This document shows positions 1-7,335 of a DNA stretch of 13,348 nt, piece after piece. This DNA is from Gemmataceae bacterium (GTDB lineage Bacteria; Planctomycetota; Planctomycetia; Gemmatales; Gemmataceae): assembly GCA_009691815.1 (NCBI GenBank), contig SIAL01000046.1, positions 1-13,348 on the forward strand, in the 5' to 3' direction. Under the pieces are notes generated by a model that was given only the letters and a program-made list of their open reading frames with translations, was not told the origin of the DNA and searched no databases. How positions within the stretch are numbered: position 1 is the stretch's first letter; every line of letters starts with the position of its first letter. Position numbers and translations under genes: made by a program.

Positions 1-34
1 TTGCCTGGTTCATCGATGGACCCTGCCCCGAGGA

Positions 35-1558
35 TTAGGCCATGGGAAGGGAAATATTTCCATGCTTGGGCGTGGGCATGGGATTAAACCTGGCAGCGGC
101 ATGTTTGGCTTGAGCAAGTCGTTTTTCATCAAGGCTGGTGTTGCTTTCCGCGGTTTCGATTTGGCCAAACAGTGTAAAAGCGGTTGTTTCCGAGATTTGA
201 ACTTTAGCCATGGACCCGGCGAGCCGGGGCATGCCATCAAAAACAACGATGAGGTCCTGCATAGACCGGCCGGTCATTTGGACCGGGCTATCGGCATGGG
301 GAATATAGCCAAGGCGTTTGACTTCCCGTTGGGTGGTAAGGCTTAACCCTTCCACCAACACTTCGACTTCTTTGCCAATCCAGGCTCGATGGAGGATCAA
401 ACTTTGGCGATTTTGGGCAACCAACAGGTCGTTGTTACGCCGTTTTTTGACCTCTTCAGGCACATCGTCGGCATATTTATCAAAGGCACGAGTTCCTTCC
501 CGGGGGCTGTATTTAAAAATGTAACTATTTTTGAAGGTGGAGCGCTCGACAATATCCACGGATTTTTGAAATGATTCCTCGGTTTCGCCACAAAAACCCA
601 CAATAAAATCACTGGAAACGGATGCTTCCGGTGCCCGTTCACGAATCCGTTGGCGCATTTCATCGTATTGCGAAACGGTGTATTGCCGTTTCATTTTAAG
701 CAGTATTTCGTCACAACCGGACTGGGCGGGCACATGGAAATATTTTACCAATTTGGGTAAATCCCTCACCGCGTCGATCAGGTCGTTGGTCATATCGAGT
801 GGATAGCTGGTGACAAATCGAAGTCGGTCGAGTCCGTTGATATTGGATAAACCAATTAAAAGATCCGATAAACAGGTCTTGCGGCCGTCACCATGGTCAT
901 ACCGATAGCTGTTTACCGTTTGCCCCAAAAGGGTGATTTCGCGACATCCCTGATCGACAAGTTGCCTTGCTTCGGAAAGTATGTGTTCCGGTGGACGGCT
1001 CTGTTCCGGTCCACGGGTTGACGGGACGACGCAATAGGTGCAGAACTTGTCGCATCCTATTTGAATCCGCAAATAGGCTTGAAACGGGGTGGGTCGCATC
1101 GTGGCATCGCGAATGGGGTCATAGCTTATAAAGCTGGCCTCGACATCATGCTTTCCCGCATCTTTGCGCCCAAGGCTAAGTGCCATTTGAGGCCGACCCG
1201 TGGTTTTGGCGGCTTCGATGAGTTCTGGGACGCGCTCCAATTGGCCGGTTCCGCAAACAAGATCCACATGGGGTGCCCGTTTGAGAATTTTATCCTGATC
1301 CTTTTGTGCCATGCAGCCTAAAATTCCCAACACCTTTTCCGGATGTTCATTCATATGGTCCCTGAGACGACCAAGGGCACTGTATATTTTGTCCTCCGCG
1401 TGGGCTCTCACGCTACAAGTGTTGAAAAGAATAACATCGGCATCAAAGGCGTTTTCGGCCAAGGAATAGCCTTGCTTTCTGAGGGAACCAATGACCAATT
1501 CACTGTCCAGAACATTCATCTGGCAGCCAACCGTTTCGATGTAAACCTTGCGTGTCAT
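35..1558 (-). CDS. miaB: tRNA-2-methylthio-N6-dimethylallyladenosine synthase (MiaB)
   Basis: This radical-SAM methylthiotransferase adds a methylthio group at C2 of i6A37 in tRNAs that read codons starting with U. The N-terminal UPF0004 domain starts TRKVYIETVGCQMN and carries three cysteines for the auxiliary 4Fe-4S cluster at about 12, 48 and 82. The radical-SAM motif CxxxCxxC is at C169, C173 and C176. A TRAM domain spans about 389-466. The length of 507 aa is somewhat above the usual 440-480 because of a roughly 40-residue polar tail with no recognised domain. The ATG start gives the expected family N-terminus; upstream is GGAAACAGA, a weak ribosome site. It lies 31 nt after fmt on the same strand, so it is probably the last gene of a def-fmt-miaB transcript. 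miaA, which makes its substrate, is not in the window. MtaB and RimO are less likely because the N-terminus and overall layout match MiaB. Confidence 0.95.
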   Translation of the reverse strand: MTRKVYIETVGCQMNVLDSELVIGSLRKQGYSLAENAFDADVILFNTCSVRAHAEDKIYSALGRLRDHMNEHPEKVLGILGCMAQKDQDKILKRAPHVDLVCGTGQLERVPELIEAAKTTGRPQMALSLGRKDAGKHDVEASFISYDPIRDATMRPTPFQAYLRIQIGCDKFCTYCVVPSTRGPEQSRPPEHILSEARQLVDQGCREITLLGQTVNSYRYDHGDGRKTCLSDLLIGLSNINGLDRLRFVTSYPLDMTNDLIDAVRDLPKLVKYFHVPAQSGCDEILLKMKRQYTVSQYDEMRQRIRERAPEASVSSDFIVGFCGETEESFQKSVDIVERSTFKNSYIFKYSPREGTRAFDKYADDVPEEVKKRRNNDLLVAQNRQSLILHRAWIGKEVEVLVEGLSLTTQREVKRLGYIPHADSPVQMTGRSMQDLIVVFDGMPRLAGSMAKVQISETTAFTLFGQIETAESNTSLDEKRLAQAKHAAARFNPMPTPKHGNISLPMA

Positions 1559-1589
1559 TCTGTTTCCAAACTAAAAGGTATAATCTCTA

Positions 1590-2567
1590 TTATGCCTCAA
1601 AAACCATGCAAAGGCGATCCCCAATTGCAATAGGATTACCCCGGAGGTAATCAGGCGCCGACATGGGTGATTTCCCGGCGGGCTGAATCAACAGGAGATT
1701 TAAGGCTCCATCTCCTGTTTTGACGATTAGGTCTTGGCTCTTGGATTCCGTGGAATAAAGTGTTCCCGGGGGGGAATTGTTGTCCAGATTGAGGGCTGGG
1801 GTCGCCTTAATGATTTGAAGGCGATTGGGAGAGCTCCCGAGGCGTTCACGAAAGGTAAAGGCGGTTGGCCAAGGCTGCATCGCCCGTATTTGCCTGAGAA
1901 TTTCGGTTGTGGATTTCTTCCAATCGATGTTCCCTGCCTCTTTTTTCAGCCGGGGTGCTTTGGTAACCAAAACGGGATCTTGAGCAATCCCCTTTACTGT
2001 GTCCCGGGCGATTTCCTCAACGGCCACCAGCGCTATTTGCGCCGCCATGATGGACAGCCGATTTTCTAGTGCCTCGGCCGTTTCGTCCGGTTCGATAGCT
2101 GTTTTTACCATACCAATGACTTCGCCCGCATCGAGCCCCGCCGTCATCCGAATGACGCTCACCCCGGTTTCGGTGTCCCCGGCCAAAATGGCGTGGGCTA
2201 TGGGCGAGGCTCCGCGATGGCGGGGAAGGAGTGAGGCATGAAGGTTGATACAACCTAGGCGGGGAATGGATAGCGCTTTTTGGGAAAGAATTTGTCCATA
2301 GGCTGCCACGACGAGCAAATCTGGAGCCAGTTTTTCTAGGAGCGCAATACCCTCGGGGTCATTGATGGATTGGGGTTGGTGAATCGGGACCCCCTTTTTC
2401 AGAGCGGGGCCCTTGAGGCCAAGTCCCACCAACCGACTGGAACTCCTCGGGGAAGAACCGGGTTTATCTGGTTGAGTGATAAGGGCCACAGGTCGATGAA
2501 GCGAGTTCATCAGGGCTTCAAAGGCCGCCATGGCGAAGCTTCCCGTTCCCGCATAAACAAGTCGCAT
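1590..2567 (-). CDS. fmt: methionyl-tRNA formyltransferase
   Basis: Fmt transfers a formyl group from 10-formyl-tetrahydrofolate to Met-tRNA(fMet), producing the initiator used in bacterial translation. The N-terminal formyltransferase domain (about 1-205) starts MRLVYAGTGSFA. It holds the signature SLLPRHRGASPI at 112-123, and the catalytic residues of the family are seen as N108, H110 and D146 (in GLDAGEV). The C-terminal OB-like tRNA-binding domain covers about 206-325 and includes the W-P-A element QPWPTAFT near 231-238. The length of 325 aa is normal (about 310-320). The start codon lies 8 nt after the def stop, so translation is probably coupled. No strong ribosome site is visible in that gap, which fits coupling. 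Def-Fmt adjacency is very common in bacteria and supports the call. Confidence 0.96.
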   Translation of the reverse strand: MRLVYAGTGSFAMAAFEALMNSLHRPVALITQPDKPGSSPRSSSRLVGLGLKGPALKKGVPIHQPQSINDPEGIALLEKLAPDLLVVAAYGQILSQKALSIPRLGCINLHASLLPRHRGASPIAHAILAGDTETGVSVIRMTAGLDAGEVIGMVKTAIEPDETAEALENRLSIMAAQIALVAVEEIARDTVKGIAQDPVLVTKAPRLKKEAGNIDWKKSTTEILRQIRAMQPWPTAFTFRERLGSSPNRLQIIKATPALNLDNNSPPGTLYSTESKSQDLIVKTGDGALNLLLIQPAGKSPMSAPDYLRGNPIAIGDRLCMVFEA

Positions 2568-2575
2568 GGTTTGGT

Positions 2576-3163
2576 TTAAGCCTCACAAGCAAGCGAGTCG
2601 AGAAGCTGTCCCAGTTCCAAGTCTTTAGGAACCTCCCCATTTTTCTGGGCTAGACGAAACTCCGATTCCATTTCTCCCAAGGAGGTTTTCGAGGCAATTC
2701 GTGATACTAAACTCATTTTGTCGACAAAAAGAACCCCGTTAAGGTGGTCAATTTCGTGTTGCCATGCCCTTGAGGCAAGCCCGGTCGCCTCGATTTCCAC
2801 GGCCTCGCCATTGATGTTGTAGGCTTGAACCTTGACCGATTTAGCGCGCCGGACCCGTTGAAATAGACCGGGAAAGCTCAGGCAACCTTCACTGTCATCG
2901 ACAGTACCTTTGCGTTCCACGATCACAGGGTTGATGAACACCTCCTCCAACTCTTTTTGGGAAGGATCGCCTGTGATGTTAAACACCAAAAATTGGTGAG
3001 GAATGGCTACCTGATTGGCGGCTAACCCGAGCCCTTTGGCCTCATACATTAATTCAAACATCCGACCAATTCGAAGGTGAAATTCCTTGTCGATACTGGT
3101 AACCGGTTTCGCTTTGAAGCGAAGGGCCGGGTGCGGGTATTGGACAATCTTCAATGATTGCAT
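2576..3163 (-). CDS. def: peptide deformylase
   Basis: Def is a metal-dependent cytosolic hydrolase that removes the formyl group from the N-terminal methionine of nascent proteins at the ribosome exit. All three family motifs are visible: GLGLAANQ at 44-51, EGCLS at 92-96 with metal-ligand C94, and QHEIDH at 135-140 with ligands H136 and H140 and catalytic E137. The N-terminus MQSLKIVQYPHPAL is typical, so the ATG start is well supported; AGGAT lies about 10 nt upstream. The length of 195 aa is slightly above the usual 165-190 because of a C-terminal helix (about 160-195). It is followed after 8 nt by fmt, the enzyme that adds the group it removes. The gene before it on the strand, a secreted DUF1080 protein, is 80 nt away and functionally unrelated, so a promoter may lie in that gap. 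Confidence 0.96.
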   Translation of the reverse strand: MQSLKIVQYPHPALRFKAKPVTSIDKEFHLRIGRMFELMYEAKGLGLAANQVAIPHQFLVFNITGDPSQKELEEVFINPVIVERKGTVDDSEGCLSFPGLFQRVRRAKSVKVQAYNINGEAVEIEATGLASRAWQHEIDHLNGVLFVDKMSLVSRIASKTSLGEMESEFRLAQKNGEVPKDLELGQLLDSLACEA

Positions 3164-3194
3164 GGAGCGCGGATCCTAAAAAAGCAGGGAAGCC

Positions 3195-3215
3195 GGATTT
3201 TAGCTGGATTTTAGC
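3195..3215. repeat. two-copy 11-bp tandem repeat between the DUF1080 gene and def
   Basis: GGATTTTAGC occurs at 3195-3204 and again at 3206-3215, a period of 11 bp. It is flanked by CCGG-type sequence on both sides, so a short stem can also be drawn. On the minus strand a run of six T lies just downstream (complement of about 3179-3184), but I see no clear stem directly in front of it. It may contribute to the end of the DUF1080 transcript or to def regulation. The function is unknown. Confidence 0.4.
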
Positions 3216-3243
3216 CGGACTCCCCTAAAGTCGAGTCAATTGG

Positions 3244-4206
3244 TTATTTCGCTTCTACCACCCAAATATTGCGAAAGGCGACGGGGTCGCCATGGTTTTG
3301 AAAATGAAAGCCTCCTGGAGTTGCCGCTTCCTTGGGGTCGCCACCGGGGCTTAGCTTAAGAGTCAATTTGTCGTGGATTAACACGCCATTATGACGAAGC
3401 GTTAGCACCGCATCGGCAGTTTTGACACCGGCGGCATCAAACTTTGCGGCGATAAAGTCGATGTCATAGGTCTGCCAAGTCAAAGGGGCAAGAGCCATGT
3501 TTACGGCGGGTTTAGCCTGTTTGTAGATGCCGCCACACTCGTTATCTTCGCCCGCAAGGCCAAAAGAGTCGAGGATTTGAATCTCATAGCGACCTTGAAC
3601 ATAAACCCCGCTGTTGCCACGGCCTTGACCGCGGGATTGGGGCATGAATGGGGTTCGGAATTCGATGTGCGCTTTGAAATCTCCAAATTTTTTCTTGCTG
3701 GTTACGCCAACCCCAAGGAGTTTGTCATCGGAAAGTTTGCCATTGCCCCATTCCGAAACACTTGTGCCATCGAAAAGTACAACCGCGCCCTCAGGGGGTT
3801 TTTCCCCAAGGGTTGGGCTTTTGCGGCTTACCTTAGCGAGGCTTCCCAGGTATTTTCCCTTGGTGATTTCGATTTTATCACCACCGATGGTGCCCTCGGT
3901 ATCGGGAAATTCAATAACGGCTTTATCTGATCCTTCGGCCAATTTTGCCTTGCCAAGGGGAAGCTCGCCACCGTCGGAACCGGCACCCGGAAGGCCACCA
4001 TGGTAAGGTCGGAAAATGAATGAGCCTTTGCCCTCGGCGATAACTTGAACCCCAATTTTGACGGGATTGCCCGTATCGTCTTTGAGTTCTCCAGCGTATT
4101 CGCCTTGAATGGCAAAGTCGATGCCGGCCTTGGCTGGATCTGTAAAACTGGGGGCTTTATCTGCGGAAAAGCTAAGCAGGGTTGCTGCCAAGATGCTAGA
4201 AATCAC
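3244..4206 (-). CDS. secreted DUF1080 (3-keto-disaccharide hydrolase-like) protein
   Basis: The C-terminal half (about 138-320) is a DUF1080 / 3-keto-disaccharide hydrolase domain, a LamG-like jelly roll. It begins GAVVLFDGTS, contains the hallmark SRGQGRGNSGVYVQGRYE (191-208), then the EIQILDSFG strand and a C-terminal FRNIWV strand. The family is abundant in Planctomycetota and some members act on 3-keto-glycosides; the substrate here is unknown. Residues about 25-130 form a separate beta-rich region often seen ahead of DUF1080. The N-terminus is a short signal peptide (ISSILAATLLSFSA) with probable cleavage near residue 15, so the product should be exported. The start is GTG, chosen because AAGGAG (complement of 4214-4219) lies 7 nt upstream. 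It has 320 aa and stands 80 nt before def on the same strand; I infer separate regulation. Confidence 0.88.
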   Translation of the reverse strand: MISSILAATLLSFSADKAPSFTDPAKAGIDFAIQGEYAGELKDDTGNPVKIGVQVIAEGKGSFIFRPYHGGLPGAGSDGGELPLGKAKLAEGSDKAVIEFPDTEGTIGGDKIEITKGKYLGSLAKVSRKSPTLGEKPPEGAVVLFDGTSVSEWGNGKLSDDKLLGVGVTSKKKFGDFKAHIEFRTPFMPQSRGQGRGNSGVYVQGRYEIQILDSFGLAGEDNECGGIYKQAKPAVNMALAPLTWQTYDIDFIAAKFDAAGVKTADAVLTLRHNGVLIHDKLTLKLSPGGDPKEAATPGGFHFQNHGDPVAFRNIWVVEAK

Positions 4207-4330
4207 GGGATTGCTCCTTAATAAACTAGGTGGAAAAGGATTTTTTAACCTTCAAACAGGCTTCAACCATGAAATCTTAGGCCTTTATGGGGCATTTGGG
4301 CGAACTTTCCAAATTCCTCCACCGATCTTT

Positions 4331-4346
4331 GCAAGAATCGTCTTGC
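4331..4346 (+). other. hairpin upstream of rpsO
   Basis: GCAAGA (4331-4336) and TCTTGC (4341-4346) form a perfect 6-bp stem with loop ATCG. It lies about 100 nt before the rpsO start in the divergent region between the DUF1080 gene and rpsO, and its right arm overlaps the candidate -35 box. It could be a dyad operator or a leader structure. There is no T-run, so it is not a terminator. Confidence 0.4.
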
Positions 4347-4370
4347 GCCAGTCCGCCCTTCTGATAGGAT
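4343..4370 (+). promoter_or_regulatory. candidate sigma-70-type promoter for rpsO
   Basis: TTGCGC at 4343-4348 (4 of 6 to TTGACA) and TAGGAT at 4365-4370 (4 of 6 to TATAAT) are 16 bp apart. The implied transcription start is near 4377, about 65 nt before the rpsO start codon. Position and spacing are reasonable, but the boxes are weak matches and were found by eye. Confidence 0.3.
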
Positions 4371-4431
4371 ATCGGTTCAACCATGGGATTGGGCAAGTGA
4401 GCTGGCATGGGGCTGGCTATTGGTGGAAATG

Positions 4432-4435
4432 GGAG
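4432..4435 (+). promoter_or_regulatory. ribosome binding site that sets the rpsO start
   Basis: GGAG at 4432-4435 is 7 nt before the GTG at 4443. It supports GTG 4443 as the rpsO start over the in-frame ATG at 4407. Confidence 0.7.
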
Positions 4436-4442
4436 CGTTAGT

Positions 4443-4709
4443 GTGATTACCAAGGAGCGTAAAACAGACATCATTGGCAAGTTCGCCCGGTCAACTGGCG
4501 ACACAGGTTCCCCCGAGGTGCAGATTGCTCTGCTGACGGCACGGGTCAATGAGCTTCACGAACACATGAAGGGCAACAAAAAGGACCATGCAAGCCGCAG
4601 GGGCCTTCTGCAAATGGTCAGCCGCCGTTCTTGTTTGCTAGGTTATCTCAAGGAAAACGATCGCGAGCGGTATGCCGCCGTGATCGCCTCACTTGGCTTG
4701 CGCAAGTAA
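4443..4709 (+). CDS. rpsO: 30S ribosomal protein S15
   Basis: S15 binds 16S rRNA in the central domain early in 30S assembly. From the GTG start the product is 88 aa, the standard S15 length, and reads (M)ITKERKTDIIGKFAR at the N-terminus. The family signature is visible: DTGSPEVQIALLTARVNELHEH at about 20-41, then HASRRGLLQMVSRR at about 49-62. It ends with a short basic tail. An in-frame ATG at 4407 would add 12 residues (GLAIGGNGSVS-like) with no counterpart in S15, so the GTG with GGAG upstream is preferred. The next gene is pnp, the classic rpsO-pnp order of many bacteria. S15 in several bacteria represses its own mRNA through a leader structure; the 100-nt leader here could allow that, but I cannot show it. 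Confidence 0.96.
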   Translation: MITKERKTDIIGKFARSTGDTGSPEVQIALLTARVNELHEHMKGNKKDHASRRGLLQMVSRRSCLLGYLKENDRERYAAVIASLGLRK

Positions 4710-4723
4710 GCTGATTCGGGATT

Positions 4724-4746
4724 CCTGATTTTGGCCACGAGGCCGA
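4724..4746 (+). terminator. weak hairpin just after rpsO
   Basis: GGCC-ACGA-GGCC, extended outward by T-A and T-G pairs, gives a stem of about 7-8 bp some 20 nt after the rpsO stop. It is followed by CTCTTTGATTGTTTT, which is T-rich but not a clean run. It may be a partial terminator that lets some transcription continue into pnp, or a processing site. Confidence 0.35.
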
Positions 4747-4775
4747 AGCTCTTTGATTGTTTTCCCCATTTCTTT

Positions 4776-4800
4776 CGGTCCGGGTTTGCTATCCGGGCCG
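4776..4800 (+). ncRNA. strong stem-loop in the rpsO-pnp spacer (cis RNA structure)
   Basis: CGGTCCGG (4776-4783) pairs with CCGGGCCG (4793-4800) in an 8-bp stem with one G-U pair and a 9-nt loop. No T-run follows, so it is more likely an RNA processing or regulatory element in the pnp leader than a terminator. It is a structural prediction by eye only. Confidence 0.45.
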
Positions 4801-4840
4801 TGGGTGCATTCGCTCCTTCCCATTGCCTAGGCCGTTATTG

Positions 4841-4904
4841 CCAAAATACCCCACTATTGTATTTGGGGATTTGGTAGGATGCCTCGCTGGTGCGAGGTCT
4901 TTTG
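4841..4904 (+). promoter_or_regulatory. pnp leader: two consecutive hairpins, the second terminator-like
   Basis: The first hairpin pairs CCAAAAT (4841-4847) with ATTTGG (4869-4874) and CCCCA (4849-4853) with TGGGG (4864-4868), with one or two bulged A residues and a 10-nt loop. The second pairs CCTCG (4882-4886) with CGAGG (4893-4897) and is followed by TCTTTTG, which resembles an intrinsic terminator 40 nt before the pnp start. In E. coli the pnp leader has a hairpin cleaved by RNase III and then used by PNPase to repress itself. The layout here is compatible with that type of control, but this is inference. Confidence 0.45.
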
Positions 4905-4945
4905 CGGCTGTTTGTTCCCTTTAGAGTTTATGGGAGTTTTGTTTA

Positions 4946-7249
4946 ATGATTGTACACAAGCTTGAAATCGCAATAGGTTCCGGAACGCTTTCCCTTGAAA
5001 CCGGCAAATTGGCCAAACAGGCTCACGGAGCCGTCGTTGTCACTTTTGGCGAAACCATGGTCCTTGCCACCGCTGTTGAAGGGGCGGAAGACCCTCGCAG
5101 GGATTTCTTTCCCCTAGTGGTGGATTACCGGGAAAAATTCTACGCTGCCGGGGTTTTCCCGGGCGGTTATATCAAGCGTGAAAATCGCCCCTCCCTCAAA
5201 GAAACGCTCACGGCCCGCCTCATTGACCGACCCATTCGCCCCCTTTTTCCGGCCAACTACCTTCGCGAAGTCCAGATCATGGTAAGCACCCTTACTGCGG
5301 ATCGCCAAAATGATCCTGACATTCTGGGTATGATCGGAGCCAGTGCGGCCCTTCACATTAGCCACCTTCCTTTCCTGCTTCCCACGGCGGCCGTTCGCAT
5401 TGGACGGGTTAATGGCCAGCTCATTCCAATGCCCACCCAAGAGCAACTCGAACAATCCGATTTGGATCTGGTAATCGCCGGCACCAAAGCCGAAGTTACC
5501 ATGATCGAAGGTTTTGCTCGGGAAATGCCCGAAGACCAGATGATTCAAGCCATCGTTTATGGCCAAAGCCTGATCACCCGAATCGTTGAGGCGATTGAAA
5601 AGTTCCGCGAAATCGCCGGCCTTCCCCCCAAGCAATATCCCGCCGAACCACCGGTCAATCCGCTTATCCAAGAATTCAAGACGAAATACTATGCGGAGTT
5701 TACCACCGCTAAGGTCAACGCCATCAAAGCGGACCGATATACAGCTGTCAAAGCACTTAAGGACAAGGTCAAAGCGGAATACCTTGCCGAAGGGCGCCAA
5801 CCCGCTTTCACCTCAGCTCAGGTCGAAGGCGCTTTTGCTTGGTTGGAAGAACGAGTTGTTCGGGACCAAATCCTAGGCGGCAGGCGCATTGATGGTCGAG
5901 CCATGGATGAAATTCGCCCCATCCATTGCGAAGCTGGCCTTCTTCCAAGGGTTCATGGCTCCGCACTTTTCCAACGCGGTGAAACCCAAGCTTTGGTCAC
6001 CGTTACCTTGGGCACCTCATCGGATGAACAATCTATTGAAGGCCTCAATGGAAAGTTTTCCAAAAAGTTCATGTTGGATTACAATTTCCCCCCGTTTAGC
6101 GTGGGTGAATGCAAGCCCATCCGGGCGCCTGGTCGTCGCGAAATGGGACACGGGGCCTTGGCGGAACGAAGCCTTAAGCCGGTCCTTCCCGTCGTAGAAG
6201 ATTTCCCTTACACCATCCGCCTTGTTTCCGACATTTTGGAATCCAACGGTTCCTCAAGCCAAGCAAGCGTTTGCGGTGGAACCTTGGCCCTTATGGACGC
6301 GGGTGTTCCCATTACCAACCCTGTGGCGGGAATCTCCATTGGCCTAGTCATGGAAGGGGATCGCCATATTCTCCTTACCGATATCCAAGGCGATGAAGAT
6401 CATTTCTGCGACATGGACTTTAAGGTTGCAGGAACCGGAGTAGGCATTACCGGTATCCAACTCGACCTCAAGATCAATGGTATCAACGAGGCCATTATTC
6501 GAGACACGCTGGAACAAGCACGGCTTGGTCGCCGCCACATCTTAAAGCAAATGCTGGCCGTTTTGCGTCAACCCAGGGAAGAGATTTCCCAAAATGCTCC
6601 TCGCTTGCTTACCGTTCAAATCAATCCTGAAAAAATTGGTATGCTCATTGGACCCGGTGGCAAAAACATCAAGGGAATTCAAGAATCCACCGGCGCCAAG
6701 ATCAACATCGAAGACGATGGCACGGTCTACATCAGCCATATTGATGCCGCCGGGGCTGAAGCTGCCCGTCGCCGCGTTGAGGCGATCACCGAAGAGATCA
6801 AGGTGGGCAAGACCTACGAAGGCAAAGTCACCTCAATCAAGGAATTCGGCGCCTTTGTTGAGATTGCCCCGGGTCGGGACGGCCTGTGTCATATTTCCGA
6901 ACTGGATGATCGGTACATCGAACGGGTGGACGAAGTTTGCAAAATCGGCGACATCCTTCAAGTTCGGGTGATTGCCATTGATGAACATGATCGGGTGAAA
7001 CTTTCACGCAAAGTCATTTTGCGCGAATTGGCTGGTAAGCCACCGGAACCCCCACGCGAAGAACGAAGCGGCGGCGGGGATAGGGGCGGAGATCGCGGTG
7101 GCCGCGGTGGTGATCGCGGTGGCCGCGGGGGTGATCGCGGTGGCCGTGGGGGTGACAGGGGTGGTGACCGCGGGGGCGACAGAGGCCCGCGTGAACATCG
7201 TGGTGAAGACCGTGGCCCCGATAGGCCTCGCGAAGAGCGTAACGATTAA
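4946..7249 (+). CDS. pnp: polynucleotide phosphorylase (polyribonucleotide nucleotidyltransferase) with RGG tail
   Basis: PNPase is a trimeric phosphorolytic 3'-5' exoribonuclease of mRNA decay that can also add 3' tails. Domains in order: first RNase PH domain (about 5-215, with FFPLVVDYREKFYAAG), all-helical linker (about 240-310), second RNase PH domain (about 320-545), KH domain (about 553-615, GPGGKNIKGIQ) and S1 domain (about 622-692). The catalytic cluster is present as D485, D491 and K493 in GDEDHFCDMDFKV. GGGAG lies 9 nt before the ATG, and the MIVHKLEIAIG start is typical. At 767 aa it exceeds the usual 695-720 because residues about 698-767 form a disordered Arg/Gly/Asp tail with nine RGG triplets. 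Such tails bind RNA or tether partners in other proteins; the role here is inferred. It follows rpsO, with leader hairpins that suggest post-transcriptional control. Confidence 0.97.
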   Translation: MIVHKLEIAIGSGTLSLETGKLAKQAHGAVVVTFGETMVLATAVEGAEDPRRDFFPLVVDYREKFYAAGVFPGGYIKRENRPSLKETLTARLIDRPIRPLFPANYLREVQIMVSTLTADRQNDPDILGMIGASAALHISHLPFLLPTAAVRIGRVNGQLIPMPTQEQLEQSDLDLVIAGTKAEVTMIEGFAREMPEDQMIQAIVYGQSLITRIVEAIEKFREIAGLPPKQYPAEPPVNPLIQEFKTKYYAEFTTAKVNAIKADRYTAVKALKDKVKAEYLAEGRQPAFTSAQVEGAFAWLEERVVRDQILGGRRIDGRAMDEIRPIHCEAGLLPRVHGSALFQRGETQALVTVTLGTSSDEQSIEGLNGKFSKKFMLDYNFPPFSVGECKPIRAPGRREMGHGALAERSLKPVLPVVEDFPYTIRLVSDILESNGSSSQASVCGGTLALMDAGVPITNPVAGISIGLVMEGDRHILLTDIQGDEDHFCDMDFKVAGTGVGITGIQLDLKINGINEAIIRDTLEQARLGRRHILKQMLAVLRQPREEISQNAPRLLTVQINPEKIGMLIGPGGKNIKGIQESTGAKINIEDDGTVYISHIDAAGAEAARRRVEAITEEIKVGKTYEGKVTSIKEFGAFVEIAPGRDGLCHISELDDRYIERVDEVCKIGDILQVRVIAIDEHDRVKLSRKVILRELAGKPPEPPREERSGGGDRGGDRGGRGGDRGGRGGDRGGRGGDRGGDRGGDRGPREHRGEDRGPDRPREERND
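7091..7153 (+). repeat. three 21-bp tandem repeats encoding DRGGRGG in the PNPase tail
   Basis: Three in-frame 21-bp units start at 7091, 7112 and 7133, each beginning GATCGCGGTGGCCG. They differ only at a few third positions. Each encodes DRGGRGG (residues 716-736), and the RGG theme continues more loosely to about residue 747. Near-identical DNA suggests recent repeat expansion, so the copy number may vary between strains. Confidence 0.85.
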
Positions 7250-7265
7250 TTAAGTAAAATTTCCG

Positions 7266-7292
7266 CAAACCCGGAATCATTTTCCGGGTTTG
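7266..7292 (+). terminator. rho-independent terminator after pnp
   Basis: CAAACCCGGAA (7266-7276) and TTCCGGGTTTG (7282-7292) form a perfect 11-bp stem with a 5-nt loop, 17 nt after the pnp stop. The downstream tract GGGGATTTT is only modestly T-rich. The strength and position make termination or 3'-end stabilisation of the rpsO-pnp mRNA likely. Confidence 0.75.
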
Positions 7293-7335
7293 GGGATTTT
7301 CACCCGGTGGCTACCCAACCTCAGGTTGCCAAACC

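Noticed and set aside
4407..4442. N-terminal extension of rpsO from the ATG at 4407
   Set aside because: The 12 extra residues have no counterpart in S15, and the GTG at 4443 has GGAG 7 nt upstream and gives the standard 88-aa protein.
5114..5800. 228-codon open frame on the minus strand inside pnp
   Set aside because: It lies fully antisense to conserved PNPase domains and its translation resembles no family; it is a shadow of codon bias.
7070..7195. Regular GC-rich repeats resembling a CRISPR or minisatellite
   Set aside because: The repeats are contiguous, in frame and encode RGG motifs of PNPase; there are no spacers.
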